Assembly (NCBI GenBank): GCA_963778895.1 | Contig: CAVZVZ010000005.1 | Span: 2,274,000 to 2,337,999 of the forward strand | Direction: 5' to 3' | Origin: CAVZVZ01 sp963778895 | GTDB lineage: Bacteria > Actinomycetota > Acidimicrobiia > Acidimicrobiales > Acidimicrobilacustridaceae | Length of the DNA stretch: 64,000 nt | Shown here: one piece after another, positions 1 to 8,446 of the stretch | How the letters are laid out: each line of letters starts with the position of its first letter | Numbering within the stretch: position 1 is the first letter of the stretch | Notes under the pieces: generated by a model | Database searches by the model: none | The model's input: only the letters and a program-made list of their open reading frames with translations | Told to the model about the DNA's origin: nothing | Translations under genes and position numbers: made by a program

Positions 1-1
1 C

Positions 2-1021
2 CTGGCTGGTCAGGCGTGGGCACAGTGGCGTGCACGGTCGGGACGGCCGGCACGAAGTGATCGGCGTGGCGCCGTGGTCAGCGAGTTGGTTGGGACGGCC
101 GCCCTCTTGGCGGTAACGAACGCGGCGGATCCGGATGAGCAATTCGGTGGCCTTGTCGATTGGGCTTTCCAATCGATGCTCTGGCGCTCGGCGCTGGTCC
201 CGTTTGCCCTGGACGATCGGGTTGTCGGACTCGCCATGGTTGGGGGGTCCACGGTCGGGTACGTTGGCGCGGTGACGCACCGAACGGGCTGGTCGGGGTT
301 CGGTCGTGCAGCTGCCAACGGCATGCAGTTTGTCGGCTTCTTTGCCGCTGGGCACGCGTTCGCGACGAACCTGCGACGGGGTCACCGCGCGGTCGAGATC
401 GCCCAGCGAGAAGCACTCACGGCGGCTGTACGAGCCGAGGTTGAACGGACACGTACGGAGGCGATGGGCGATTTGCACGGGCGATCGCTCGACGTCATGC
501 GTGAGATCCGTGACCTGTGGTCGGTTGACCCTGAGCGGGCCCGCGCCGCGGCTCGCCGTGAGGCGGTGCGTCTCCGTCAGTCCCTTCTTGCCCACGGTTC
601 GGACCTGACTGCGTCGACGCAGGTCGCGCCCGAGGGGCCGGTGCGAGAAGGTGCTGACCTGATGCAAGGCGTTGCCGCCGAGCTGGCGTTGGCGGCGTCA
701 GATGTTGGGCTCCGTTGTGAGGTGACGACCGACTTGAGACAAGGCGTGTCGCCGGCAAGTTCACTGGCGATACGCGATGCCGCGATCGACGCTCTGGGGT
801 GGTTGTCTGCGCATGCGACCGAGCGGCGTTGCGTCCTTCGAATCGTGACCGGCGACGATGATGTCGAGGTGCTGCTGCGCTCACATGGCGTCGAGCGAGA
901 TGTGGAGGGGGATGAACTGGCCTTGCGATTGTCCCAGCGGGTGGAGAGGGTCGTGGGGTCGGCGCAGGTGCGGGTTGCGCGCCAAAGCGGCGCACGCATC
1001 GCGATCCGGGTGCCGTTGTGA
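2..1021 (+). CDS. Degenerate NarL/LiaS-type sensor kinase homologue (5' end outside window)
   Basis: The reading frame is open to the left window edge, so the gene probably starts upstream; the first in-window candidate is GTG at 74. Hydrophobic N-terminal segments precede a helical region with a DLHGRSLDVM motif that aligns with the HisKA_3 phospho-acceptor histidine of the next gene. The C-terminal third corresponds to a HATPase_c domain, but the N-box asparagine and the DxGxG nucleotide-binding motif are missing. I infer a catalytically dead partner of the kinase that follows. The stop overlaps the next GTG start (GTGA), indicating translational coupling. The upstream remainder and any response regulator are not visible. 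Confidence 0.7.
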   Translation: MAGQAWAQWRARSGRPARSDRRGAVVSELVGTAALLAVTNAADPDEQFGGLVDWAFQSMLWRSALVPFALDDRVVGLAMVGGSTVGYVGAVTHRTGWSGFGRAAANGMQFVGFFAAGHAFATNLRRGHRAVEIAQREALTAAVRAEVERTRTEAMGDLHGRSLDVMREIRDLWSVDPERARAAARREAVRLRQSLLAHGSDLTASTQVAPEGPVREGADLMQGVAAELALAASDVGLRCEVTTDLRQGVSPASSLAIRDAAIDALGWLSAHATERRCVLRIVTGDDDVEVLLRSHGVERDVEGDELALRLSQRVERVVGSAQVRVARQSGARIAIRVPL

Positions 1022-2244
1022 GCAACGGCCGCGCCACCGTGCCCGGCGGCGCGGCGAAACAGGTCGAGTGGGCACTGGCGAGGACCGTCATCGTGGCCCG
1101 TGCCGGTCTGCTCGCTTCGGTGGCCCTGGATGCGCGGACGCTGTTTTCGCAATATCGGCGCCCGAGGCTGGCTGCGGTGGCGTGCGCTTCAGTGCTCGGT
1201 CACGCCATCTGGGCATCGAGGCGAACGTGGCGCAACCGAACCGCGGCGGATCGGGTGGTTGGGATCACAGAGGTCCCGACCGGCGTGTTCGCCCTGCTGG
1301 CCGACGCCGTGTCGGCCGGTCGCCCAGCTGACCAAACCCGGGCTCGTCTTGGACTTGGATATCTGGGATTCCTGGGCGCCGCCGCGGCATCCGAGATCGA
1401 GTCCGCCGATGTGCTTCGGCCCCATGTCGCAGTGCTGATCGGCGCCAGCGCCGTCGGGGCCTTCCGGCGGTTCGTGCCCGGACCGGGAGGCGTCAGCGTG
1501 CTGCTGGGAGACACCATGGTGACGTCATCGGGCCTCGTGGCCCGCTCCGTTGTCGGAGATCTCCGCAGTCAGGCAGTCCGTCGCGATGTGTTTCACGAGC
1601 GGAGCCGCAGAAGCGCCGGCGAGCTGGCAAGTAATCGTGAGCGGCACCGGCAGTACCGGATCGTGCATGACTCCGTGTTGCAGACCCTCGAGATCATCGC
1701 TGGACAGTGGGGCATCGAAGATCGGGTCCTCCTCGAGCGGGTCGACTTCGATATCGCACGCCTGGAGGAGTTGATCGCGGGTGGCGGTGCGCTGCCCGCC
1801 GCTCCTCTCCAACAACTTGCCAATGACTTGCTCGCGGAGTCCAAGCGTCGGGGTCTCCACGTCGAATTAGACGTTGCTACTGAGCTCAGGGGCCTCACCA
1901 CCCCCAACTGTCAGGGCCTAACGGAGGCCATCCGCGAGGCCCTGATGAACGTGGTGAAACACGCCGGGGTGGCTCGCGCATCGGTCCACATCAGATCGAC
2001 CGGAGGTTCAATCGAAGCCACCGTTGCCGACGCCGGCGCCGGATTCGACCCCAACATCCGGCACGAGGGCTTCGGGGTCGCCCACTCGATACTCGGACGC
2101 ATCACCGAACTCGGCGGCACGACAACGATCGAATCTGCACCCGGGCGCGGAACCATCATCGTTCTCACGTGCGCCCCGATGAATGAATCTCCACGTTGGC
2201 CTGCCCGACAACGAGAGACACCCCCATCGAGCCTCGCCGTGTGA
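1018..2244 (+). CDS. NarL/LiaS-family sensor histidine kinase
   Basis: A 408-residue histidine kinase. An N-terminal region with several hydrophobic segments (about residues 20-170) suggests membrane attachment. The HisKA_3 dimerisation motif RIVHDSVLQTLE places the phospho-acceptor at His217. The HATPase_c domain follows, with an N-box containing Asn311, a G1 box VADAGAGFD (about 337-344) and a G2 box GFGVAHS (about 351-357). It overlaps the upstream paralogue by four bases. The N-terminal layout and linker resemble that paralogue, so the pair looks like a tandem duplication in which only this copy kept ATP-binding residues. No response regulator gene follows within the window; it may lie upstream of the left edge. 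Confidence 0.85.
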   Translation: MSNGRATVPGGAAKQVEWALARTVIVARAGLLASVALDARTLFSQYRRPRLAAVACASVLGHAIWASRRTWRNRTAADRVVGITEVPTGVFALLADAVSAGRPADQTRARLGLGYLGFLGAAAASEIESADVLRPHVAVLIGASAVGAFRRFVPGPGGVSVLLGDTMVTSSGLVARSVVGDLRSQAVRRDVFHERSRRSAGELASNRERHRQYRIVHDSVLQTLEIIAGQWGIEDRVLLERVDFDIARLEELIAGGGALPAAPLQQLANDLLAESKRRGLHVELDVATELRGLTTPNCQGLTEAIREALMNVVKHAGVARASVHIRSTGGSIEATVADAGAGFDPNIRHEGFGVAHSILGRITELGGTTTIESAPGRGTIIVLTCAPMNESPRWPARQRETPPSSLAV

Positions 2245-2381
2245 CCGTGAGCCGGCCCGGTCTCCGCTGCGACCCTGCAGCCTCGGGTTCATCTCGGAGA
2301 GTCGGCTTGGCGAGGTCGAACCTCGTTCGTCAGCTCAACGCCGATGGCCTGGAGCGCGATCGCCGCCGCAAGCGGGGAGAA

Positions 2382-3374
2382 TCAGTGCGCGGTTATCACG
2401 AGTGAACTCGCCGCACCGTCCACCACCAGCTCCGCCTCGCCACCCACGGGGAAAGTTGCGACCGGTTCGGTGTGGCCTACGTCGATGTTGGCGAGCACCG
2501 GAACGCCGGAGAGCCCAGCGGACCGGACGACCGAGCACATTAGGTCCTCGGTCATCGTGGAGGCTCGCTGAAAGCGGCCGATCATGAGTCCTTGCACATC
2601 ACCGAACTCTGACTGTTGGGTGAGGGAGATGAAATGGCGCCGAAAGGTCCGAGGCGCCGACTCGAGGTCATCTTCGAGCCAAAGAATCGTTCCCGCCAAG
2701 TCGGGCAGCATCCCCGTGCCGAAGAGCAGGCTCATCGTGGAAAGGTTGCCGCCAACGAGTCGGCCACGGGCCCGGCCAGGTTCGATCATCGACCAGCCCG
2801 CGTTCGCCTCGATGTGTCGGGTGTCCTGGTCGAGGAACCAGGGATCGTCGCTCCAGGTCTGCGCCGGGCGGATGGCGAGGGGGCTGGTCGCAAACAGGCA
2901 GGATTGGAACCAGTCAAGCGTCTGCTCGAAGTGCTGTTTCATCCCGAAAGTCGAGTAGTGGGGGCCCGAGTACGTCACAAGTCCAGTCCGGTGCAGGATC
3001 GCGGCTGCAGGGCCGTGATGTCGGAGTAGCCGCACAGGATCTTCGGGTTGGAGGCAACGAGATCCCAGTCGATCAACGGGAGCATCTCATGCGAGTTGCA
3101 ACCACCGATGACCGTCAGAATCGCCGTCAACGCTTCGATCAGTGAACGCCGCGTGCAGGTCGGCCACCCGGTGCTCCGCCGGACACGACAAAAACTCGTC
3201 GATCTCCTCGACGTGCTCGCCGAAGCTGACCCGAAGTCCGAGCGCATCAAGGCGACCATCCGCCGTCCGGCGCACGTCGTCCCCAACGATCGACAGCGAC
3301 TGGGAGGGAGCGATCACGCGGACGTGCGAGCCACGCCGCAGCTTCTCAGGGAACGTTGACCTGATCGGAGGCAT
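2382..3374 (-). pseudogene. S66-family LD-carboxypeptidase (LdcA/MccF-like), two frameshifts
   Basis: Peptidase S66 enzymes cleave L,D-peptide bonds in murein peptides or microcin C-type compounds. Three pieces together make a full-length protein. The N-terminus starts at ATG 3372-3374. The middle carries the serine nucleophile motif CGYSDITAL. The C-terminus contains the WLEDDLE glutamate and the GHTEPVATFPVG histidine motif. The frame moves near 3123-3126, just after RSVD and consistent with one extra G, and returns near 3005-3012. All three triad motifs survive, so the damage is recent or artefactual. In the displayed sequence it runs in frame out of the upstream lspA without a stop, so its true boundary is uncertain. 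Confidence 0.8.
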
Positions 3375-3872
3375 TGGCGTGGATACCACCGATCGGTTGA
3401 GGATCGCCAACATGTTCGCCGCGCTCGCGACCAGTCGAAAGTACACGAAAGCGATAACGCCCATGGCGAGCGCGAACGTCAGCGAGATTCAGGATGACCC
3501 ACGGAGTCTCGATGAAGTCGCGGACCGAACCCAGCACAACCCGGTCGAGAATGTTCCCGCATGCGCCGCCGATCAGTAACCCGGGCACCCATGTCGGAAT
3601 GTTGCCTCGCAACGCGGTCCGAGGGTCACGCTGCCGCAGAACAACCCGACCATGCCCAACCCCAGTGCGGTGAGAACCACTGGTCCACCGCCAAAGACCC
3701 CCAGCAGCGCAGCCGGGTTCCGAAGCGGAAGGATCAGCGAACCGAGCGGTCCGTGATCGAGCAGCGGCGCCAATGACTTCGCTGCTTGGTCGACGATCAC
3801 GACGCCAATGATGACGCGAACCATTCCCATCACGAGCGGTCGATTCTTCAAGGTTCGGCTCCAAGCGTGCAT
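3375..3872 (-). pseudogene. lspA: Signal peptidase II (lipoprotein signal peptidase), frameshifted
   Basis: LspA is the membrane aspartyl protease that cleaves diacylglyceryl prolipoproteins. The start at 3870-3872 follows AGGAGAAACG. The first frame gives VIIGVVIVDQAAKSL and the asparagine box NPAALLGVFGG. A shift near 3612-3622 moves to the frame carrying the first catalytic Asp (GNILDR) and the second (NLAD). Another shift near 3475 restores the first frame for the last transmembrane helix. The two shifts compensate each other. No stop separates the last helix from the following S66 gene, so the end given is approximate. It lies downstream of a 31-residue open frame and a strong hairpin. 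Confidence 0.75.
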
Positions 3873-3892
3873 CGTTTCTCCTCTGCCGACGA

Positions 3893-3923
3893 AGGGCGGG
3901 TTGGCGTTGGCCCAACCCGCCCT
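3893..3923. terminator. Perfect 12-bp hairpin between small ORF and lspA
   Basis: The arms AGGGCGGGTTGG (3893-3904) and CCAACCCGCCCT (3912-3923) pair perfectly around a 7-nt loop. The hairpin lies in the leader of lspA on the minus strand, between the stop of the 31-codon frame and the lspA Shine-Dalgarno. There is no long T-run on either side, so it could be a weak terminator, an attenuator-like element or a stabilising hairpin. Confidence 0.55.
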
Positions 3924-3974
3924 GTTTGCCTCGCCCCGCACGACGTTTCCAACTCAAGCTTTTGGCACGCTCGC

Positions 3975-4070
3975 TTACATCCGGAGCCTGGGTGCAGCTT
4001 CGATGACCAGGAAGGCAACCGGGCCGGCGACTAGCAAGGCATTGCGGATCAGACGAATCAGGTGGCTCAT
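3975..4070 (-). CDS. 31-residue predicted membrane peptide upstream of lspA
   Basis: ATG at 4068-4070 is preceded by the strong site GAGGAGAAGTC. The 31-residue product begins MSHLIRLIRNALL and has one hydrophobic segment (about residues 11-24) flanked by Arg residues on both sides, as in small single-pass membrane proteins. It is the first frame of the apparent lspA-S66 transcript and is separated from lspA by a 12-bp hairpin. I recognise no family. It could be a regulatory leader peptide or a bona fide small membrane protein. Support rests on the ribosome site and composition only. Confidence 0.45.
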   Translation of the reverse strand: MSHLIRLIRNALLVAGPVAFLVIEAAPRLRM

Positions 4071-4203
4071 GACTTCTCCTCGTTGTTGGATCGCACCACT
4101 CGAGACCGAGCGACTGGTCCGAGTATGAGGAACACTGACCCATACATCGAGGGGCAGGAGTCCGTCTTTCCGGCGGGGTACTTGTGCCCATCCCCCTCGG
4201 CGG

Positions 4204-4566
4204 TTGTCGCTCCTGATGCACGTCGGCCAACCGAGTCGCCGGCTCGAGTTGACCGCCGCGCGCCACGCGGACGGGGGCCGGCGCGGTATAGCGGTGGCGG
4301 TCGGGCCGATCGCCGCCGACTGGGCCGCGGTCGATCAGGCTGCGCCGATCCCGGTCGTCGAGCAGGTTGGCGCAGCCGGCGGTCTTCCGGTCACCAAGAT
4401 GACGTGGCCCTCAGGTGGTCGACCGAGGGTTGTGCTCTACCGCGTCGAGGGAGGTGGCCACCTGGCCGGCGGCGCCGCCTATCTTCCCGAGCGGATCATC
4501 GGACCGGTAGCTACGCAGCTCTATGCCAACGGTCTTGCGCTGCAGTTCGTCACCGAAGATCTCTGA
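4204..4566 (+). pseudogene. C-terminal fragment of a PHB-depolymerase/LpqC-like esterase
   Basis: The last 40 residues contain VVLYRVEGGGHLAGG followed by YLPERIIGP, which matches the histidine-loop end of the polyhydroxybutyrate depolymerase/LpqC esterase family (the catalytic His is in GGGH). The oxyanion and GxSxG nucleophile regions expected about 150 residues earlier are absent; the DNA upstream to 4071 shows no matching sequence in any frame. I read it as a truncated remnant. The chosen start is just the first in-frame ATG and has no good ribosome site. Confidence 0.55.
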
Positions 4567-4639
4567 GGTCGGGGGCTACATAACGAAGGAGGCCACTGGC
4601 CTCGATCCGTCCGCCTCGAGGAGCGGCCCGGCCTCAGCT

Positions 4640-4718
4640 TGTGGTCTGCGACGGTTGCGACTGGTGATATCTTTTAGTGAGTCGGCTATTCACTGTTGCA
4701 CCTTTACCAATTGCCGAC
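4640..4718. repeat. Diverged 75-80 bp repeat, copy A (matches 10941-11018)
   Basis: The stretch from GTGGTCTGCGACGGTTGCGA to the TTGCC at its right end aligns by eye, at roughly 70 percent, with 10941-11018, including the block AGTCGGCTAT(T/C)CACTGT. Copy A sits directly upstream of the HTH gene at 4755 and could include its promoter. Copy B abuts a thiolase fragment. A shared mobile-element end or a shared promoter would both explain the pair. Confidence 0.5.
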
Positions 4719-4754
4719 CCAGATGGCTGAGGTTTCGACAGGGAAGGATCGTCG

Positions 4755-5149
4755 ATGACCAAACGAGACGTGGACCCGATTCTGCTTGCTGCGTTGGCGG
4801 CCGGATGTTCGCAGCGGGAGGCGGCCAAGAGGGCGGTGTTACCGAACGGACCTTGCGCAAGCGGCTACAAGATCCCGAGTTCCAGGCTGCGCTCGTTGCG
4901 TATCGTGTGCAACCTAGTGGCGTCACAGGCAGTGCATTTCCTCTTGTTGTGGTTGACCGATACCGAGCGGACGATCTCGTCGGCGTCGCGGAAATCGCGG
5001 GGAGGTTCGGCGTCGGGACGAGTGTCGTTCACGATTGGAGACGTTGGCACGCGTACTTCCCGAGCCCGGTCCGGCAGCTACAGATCGGTTTCGTCTGGTC
5101 TTGGCACGAGGTGGAGCGCTGGGCGCACGAAACGGGCCGACTCCCTTGA
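4755..5149 (+). pseudogene. Two-HTH DNA-binding protein, one frameshift
   Basis: ATG 4755 follows GGGAAGGATCGTCG. The first 27 residues (ending CSQREAAKRA) begin a helix-turn-helix that is completed in the other frame as GVTERTLRKRLQDPEF, so about one base is missing near 4833-4840 (AAGAGGGCGGTG). The second frame ends with a MerR/AlpA-type module, VGVAEIAGRFGV followed by HDWRRWHAYFPSP and EVERWAHETGRLP, a common actinobacterial small DNA-binding protein. The reconstructed length is about 131 residues. The target is unknown. It may be an autonomous regulator or a relic of an integrated element. Confidence 0.6.
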
Positions 5150-5482
5150 ACCTTCGGACTCGGCGTCGTTGCGGCGCGGGTAGAGCCGGGCGAAGTCCGG
5201 GTCCGACTGTGGGATACGCAGCGGTGATGTATTCCGGCACCTTCACCGCAACCAACAACCCGAGCGACCTGAACCGTCAACCAAAACGGGGTCCATGTCA
5301 CACCGTGAGGGTGCCGGAGTCTAGATTCGACCGTGACCAAGGTGCGCTCAAAACCTCAACCGTCATACGCGGCATCGACGAGCGGGACAAGCGAAGCGTG
5401 AGCTCTTGCCAGGCGGTGGGGCGAGCGGTAGTAATGCTGCGATGGGCCCGATGCACCGAGTACTCGGCGTCGAGGTCGCTCG

Positions 5483-6793
5483 GTGAGACTCGTCGTGCGT
5501 GGTGCTTTGTGGATCGGGCTGTTTATCGGCATTTGCCTCGCGCCGTTGTTCGTCGCCGCGATCGGGATTGCGGGTCCGGGGCGGGGATTCCGAACCGAGT
5601 TCTCGGTCGCGCTCGGGTTTGTCGGTCTCGCGCTGATGGGCCTGGAGTTCGCGCTCGTCGCGCGCTTCCGGAACGTGGCTGCGCCGTTCGGGACCGACGC
5701 GCTTGTGCAGTTCCATCGCCAGATCGGCCTCGTCGGGCTGGTGTTCGTGCTGATCCACGTAGCCCTCTCGGCGCAATGGGAGATGGTGGCGAAATTCGGC
5801 TCGGAAACAACGCCATGGCGGGTCCGTTTCGGCGCGATCGCTACAGCGGCCCTCCTGGCGCTCATCGCATCATCGCTGTGGCGCGTACGACTTCGACTTT
5901 CCTACGAATGGTGGCACTTCCTGCACGCGGTCTTCGCTGTCGTTCTCATCGTTGCCGCGCTGGTGCACATCATCCTCGTCGACTACTACCTCGGCTCTGA
6001 ATGGAAGCAGGTGTTGTTGGTAGTGATGTCGGCCGCCTTCGTGGAGCTCCTGGTGTGGGTACGGATCGGCAAGCCGTTGACCCTTGAGCGCCGGCCGTGG
6101 ACGATCGAGCGGGTCACGGCCGAGTGGGGCGAAACGACCACGCTCACGTTGCGGCCCGACGGCCATCCCGGATTCCGATTTCACCCCGGCCAGTACGCGT
6201 GGATCATCGTCGATCGCTCGCCATTCTCGCTCACCCAACACCCGTTTTCGTTCTCGTCGAGCGGCGAGGACGAAGGTCCGATCGATATCAGCATCAAGGC
6301 GCTCGGCGACTTCTCCAACACCGTCGCCGACATCGAGCCCGGAACGACGGTATACGTCGACGGCCCGCATGGCGTCTTCAGCCCTGATCACTACGAGGGT
6401 CCGGGGTTCTGCCTCATCGCCGGCGGAGTTGGAATCACGCCGATGATGAGCATGCTCCGCGCCTTCGCCGCCCGCGGTGACGCTCGCCCCCTCGTCGCGT
6501 TCGTCGCCAACCGCACCTGGGACGACGCCACGTTCCGCGAAGAGCTCGACGAGCTGACGACAGCCCTCGACCTTCGGGTCGTGCACACCCTCAGTGACCC
6601 GCCGCCCGGCTGGGGCGGCGAGCGTGGACGCGTCAACGCGGACATGTTGCGACGCCACCTCCCGCCCGGCGGAAATCGGTGGCAGTTCTTCGTTTGCGGC
6701 CCGAACCCCATGATGGACGCCATGGAGGAAGCGCTCCTCGCACTAGACGTCTTGCCCGATCGCATTCACACCGAACGCTTCGACTGGGTCTGA
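5483..6793 (+). CDS. Ferric-reductase-like transmembrane flavocytochrome (NAD(P)H:FAD oxidoreductase)
   Basis: A 436-residue protein. The N-terminal half has about six membrane helices with the heme-coordinating histidine pattern of the ferric reductase domain: FHRQIGLVGLVFVLIH in one helix, then WWHFLHAVF and ALVHII in later helices. The C-terminal half (from about residue 200) is an FAD/NAD-binding ferredoxin-reductase module with the flavin motif HPFSFSS, the nucleotide motif AGGVGITPMMSM and the terminal CGPNPMMD and ERFDWV. It should pass electrons from cytosolic NAD(P)H across the membrane through two hemes. The natural acceptor (ferric iron, oxygen or a quinone-like molecule) cannot be told. 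A 29-codon membrane peptide follows 13 nt downstream. Confidence 0.85.
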   Translation: MRLVVRGALWIGLFIGICLAPLFVAAIGIAGPGRGFRTEFSVALGFVGLALMGLEFALVARFRNVAAPFGTDALVQFHRQIGLVGLVFVLIHVALSAQWEMVAKFGSETTPWRVRFGAIATAALLALIASSLWRVRLRLSYEWWHFLHAVFAVVLIVAALVHIILVDYYLGSEWKQVLLVVMSAAFVELLVWVRIGKPLTLERRPWTIERVTAEWGETTTLTLRPDGHPGFRFHPGQYAWIIVDRSPFSLTQHPFSFSSSGEDEGPIDISIKALGDFSNTVADIEPGTTVYVDGPHGVFSPDHYEGPGFCLIAGGVGITPMMSMLRAFAARGDARPLVAFVANRTWDDATFREELDELTTALDLRVVHTLSDPPPGWGGERGRVNADMLRRHLPPGGNRWQFFVCGPNPMMDAMEEALLALDVLPDRIHTERFDWV

Positions 6794-6806
6794 GAAGGAG
6801 CACGCG

Positions 6807-6896
6807 ATGCGTCATGTCCTCGTCAACCGCCTTGTCATCGCGATCGCGGTGATACTGCTTCTCGCCTGCCTCGTCTTCGCTGTCATCCAAGCCTGA
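6807..6896 (+). CDS. 29-residue single-pass membrane peptide, downstream of ferric reductase
   Basis: The start ATG 6807 follows GAGAAGGAGCACGCG, overlapping the end of the upstream gene. The product begins MRHVLVNRLVIAIAV and is almost entirely one hydrophobic helix with a basic N-terminus and a Cys near residue 21. The position and good ribosome site suggest co-expression with the flavocytochrome, possibly as an accessory subunit. A lipobox reading is poor because no mature region follows the Cys. No family is recognised. Confidence 0.5.
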   Translation: MRHVLVNRLVIAIAVILLLACLVFAVIQA

Positions 6897-7219
6897 GACG
6901 GAGACGGAACCGTCGTGAGAGTTCGAGCGCGACCATCGCTCCGATACTGTGACCAAGAACGGCAGTGCGGCCCAGACGGAGCTCGCCCGCCAGGTCGGCT
7001 ACGCGCGTCGCGAACGCCTCAATCGCATACTCCTCGGGAACGGCGCTCTTCCCGTGGCCCGGCAAATCCACGGCGACCACTCGATGCGTCCGCGGAAAAA
7101 TGTTCGAACTGCGGGGCGAAGAAGCTGCCATCGCCGCACCAACTATGCAGGAACAAGAGGGCGGGGTCGCCTACACCTGACTCGTCGTAAGCGAGCTGCC
7201 CATATCGGCCTCCCCTAAC
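6883..7219 (-). pseudogene. Truncated, frameshifted alpha/beta hydrolase
   Basis: The first frame reads RYGQLAYDESGVGDPALLFLHSW (split: GQLAYDESG, then the oxyanion strand LLFLHSW) to FFAPQFEHF. It continues in a second frame as RTHRVVAVDLPGHGKS and the nucleophile elbow GHSIGAMVALELS. The junction lies in an A5 homopolymer at 7096-7100, consistent with one extra base. Sequence after the nucleophile helix is lost, so the cap, acid and histidine regions are missing. It is a remnant regardless of whether the frameshift is real. Confidence 0.7.
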
Positions 7220-7626
7220 CCAGTGAACGACGTGCCGTGCCTCACAGCATCGCATTAGACGGTCACACCTGCCAGCGCCGATCGGCAGCTCTGCACGCGC
7301 AAGTCCTTGGCCCGGTGTTGCCGCCGAGGACCACCCAGTTGGGGAAACCGAGCCAGTTATCAACTGCATTAGCTGGCAAATTAGTCACCGCTGATCGATT
7401 GGGGGCACAACCCCACACAGCCGATGATCGACCGATCCTCGAACCATCGAGGCCGCCGGTCGACCTTGTGAGCGAGACGCCCTGCGGCGTGACTATTTGT
7501 ACGGTACGAAGGATTTGGTTGATGTCGCGGAACGGACATTGGCGATCGACTCGGGCGTGGGTCGACGAGTACCCCGCCGGCCGCCACAAGCGGCGGTAGT
7601 GAGGCGCGCCGAGGAGGGGACGGCTT
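7220..7626. other. Non-coding or unrecognised stretch
   Basis: No convincing gene is visible. One plus-strand frame around 7490-7560 reads RDYLYGTKDLVDVAERTLAI and looks protein-like but has no start and no family I can name. It may be the tail of another decayed gene preceding the hydratase remnant. Confidence 0.3.
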
Positions 7627-8446
7627 GTGAGCACCAACGGAGATCTGCAATTGATCGCTGATCGGCTCGTCGACGCGTATGACAACGCGACGATGCTCGA
7701 GCCCATTTCGGCGACCGTGCTCCGGGTTCGACAGCGCGGCCGCCTACGAGGTGCTCGATCGCATCGCCGCGCCCGTCGACGGCAGGGCTGGACGCCGGTT
7801 GGTCGCAAGATCGGATTCACGAATCGAACGATCTGGGAGCTGTTCGGCGTCGACCGCCCGATGTGGGCGCACATGTGGTCGACGACGGTCATCCACGCCC
7901 AGGGAGACACCGTTGTGCGGTTGGATCGCTTCGTCCAGCCGAGAATCGAACCGGAAGTCGTGTTCAAGCTCCGCGAGCCACCGCAACTCACCGCGTCACC
8001 CTCCGAGGTGCTCAGGTCGGTCGAGTGGATGGCACCGGGCTTCGAGATCGTGCATTGCCACTTCCCTGATTGGAAGTTCACGGTTGCCGACGCCACCGCC
8101 GACTTCGGCGTACACGGCGCGCTCGTCGTCGGCACACCACTGTTCATCGACGATCGACAACCGGGACGCGATCGCGGCCGAGCTTTCGACGTTCGAACTC
8201 ACGCTGTCGCGCGACGGCGTGGACGTCGATCATGGGCTCGGCGCCAACGTCCTCGACGGTCCGGTCCACACGCTCGCACATCTCGTCCAGGTACTCGCGA
8301 CCAGCCCGAACATCAACCGCTCGAAGCGGGCGAGATCATCACCACCGGCACTATCACCAACATGTGGCCCATCAGCCAGCGGCGAGCGTTGGACCTCCGA
8401 CTACGGCTCGCTCGGACTGGACGGGCTTACCGTCTCGTTCTCATAA
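7627..8446 (+). pseudogene. 2-keto-4-pentenoate hydratase family (MhpD-like), about five frameshifts
   Basis: Enzymes of this family hydrate 2-hydroxy-penta-2,4-dienoates in meta-cleavage pathways. The pieces alternate between two frames, with junctions near 7722, 7785, 8152, 8312 and 8372. Recognisable parts are GFDSAAAYEVLDRIA, WTPVGRKIGFTNR, IEPEVVFKL, FEIVHCHFPDWKF, TADFGVHGALVVG, then EAGEIITTGTIT and the C-terminal YGSLGLDGLTVSF. The order and spacing match a complete protein of about 270 residues ending at TAA 8446. The number of shifts is far above the window average, so true decay is likely. No partner aldolase or dehydrogenase is adjacent. Confidence 0.75.

Noticed and set aside
2183..2587. 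134-codon ORF after the histidine kinase
   Set aside because: Arg/Pro/Ser-rich composition, overlaps the kinase end and the S66 gene, and has no ribosome site or recognisable domain.
3346..4266. 306-codon minus-strand ORF across lspA
   Set aside because: Only its last third (GNILDR, NLAD) is real LspA sequence in a shifted frame; the rest is Arg/Pro-rich shadow.
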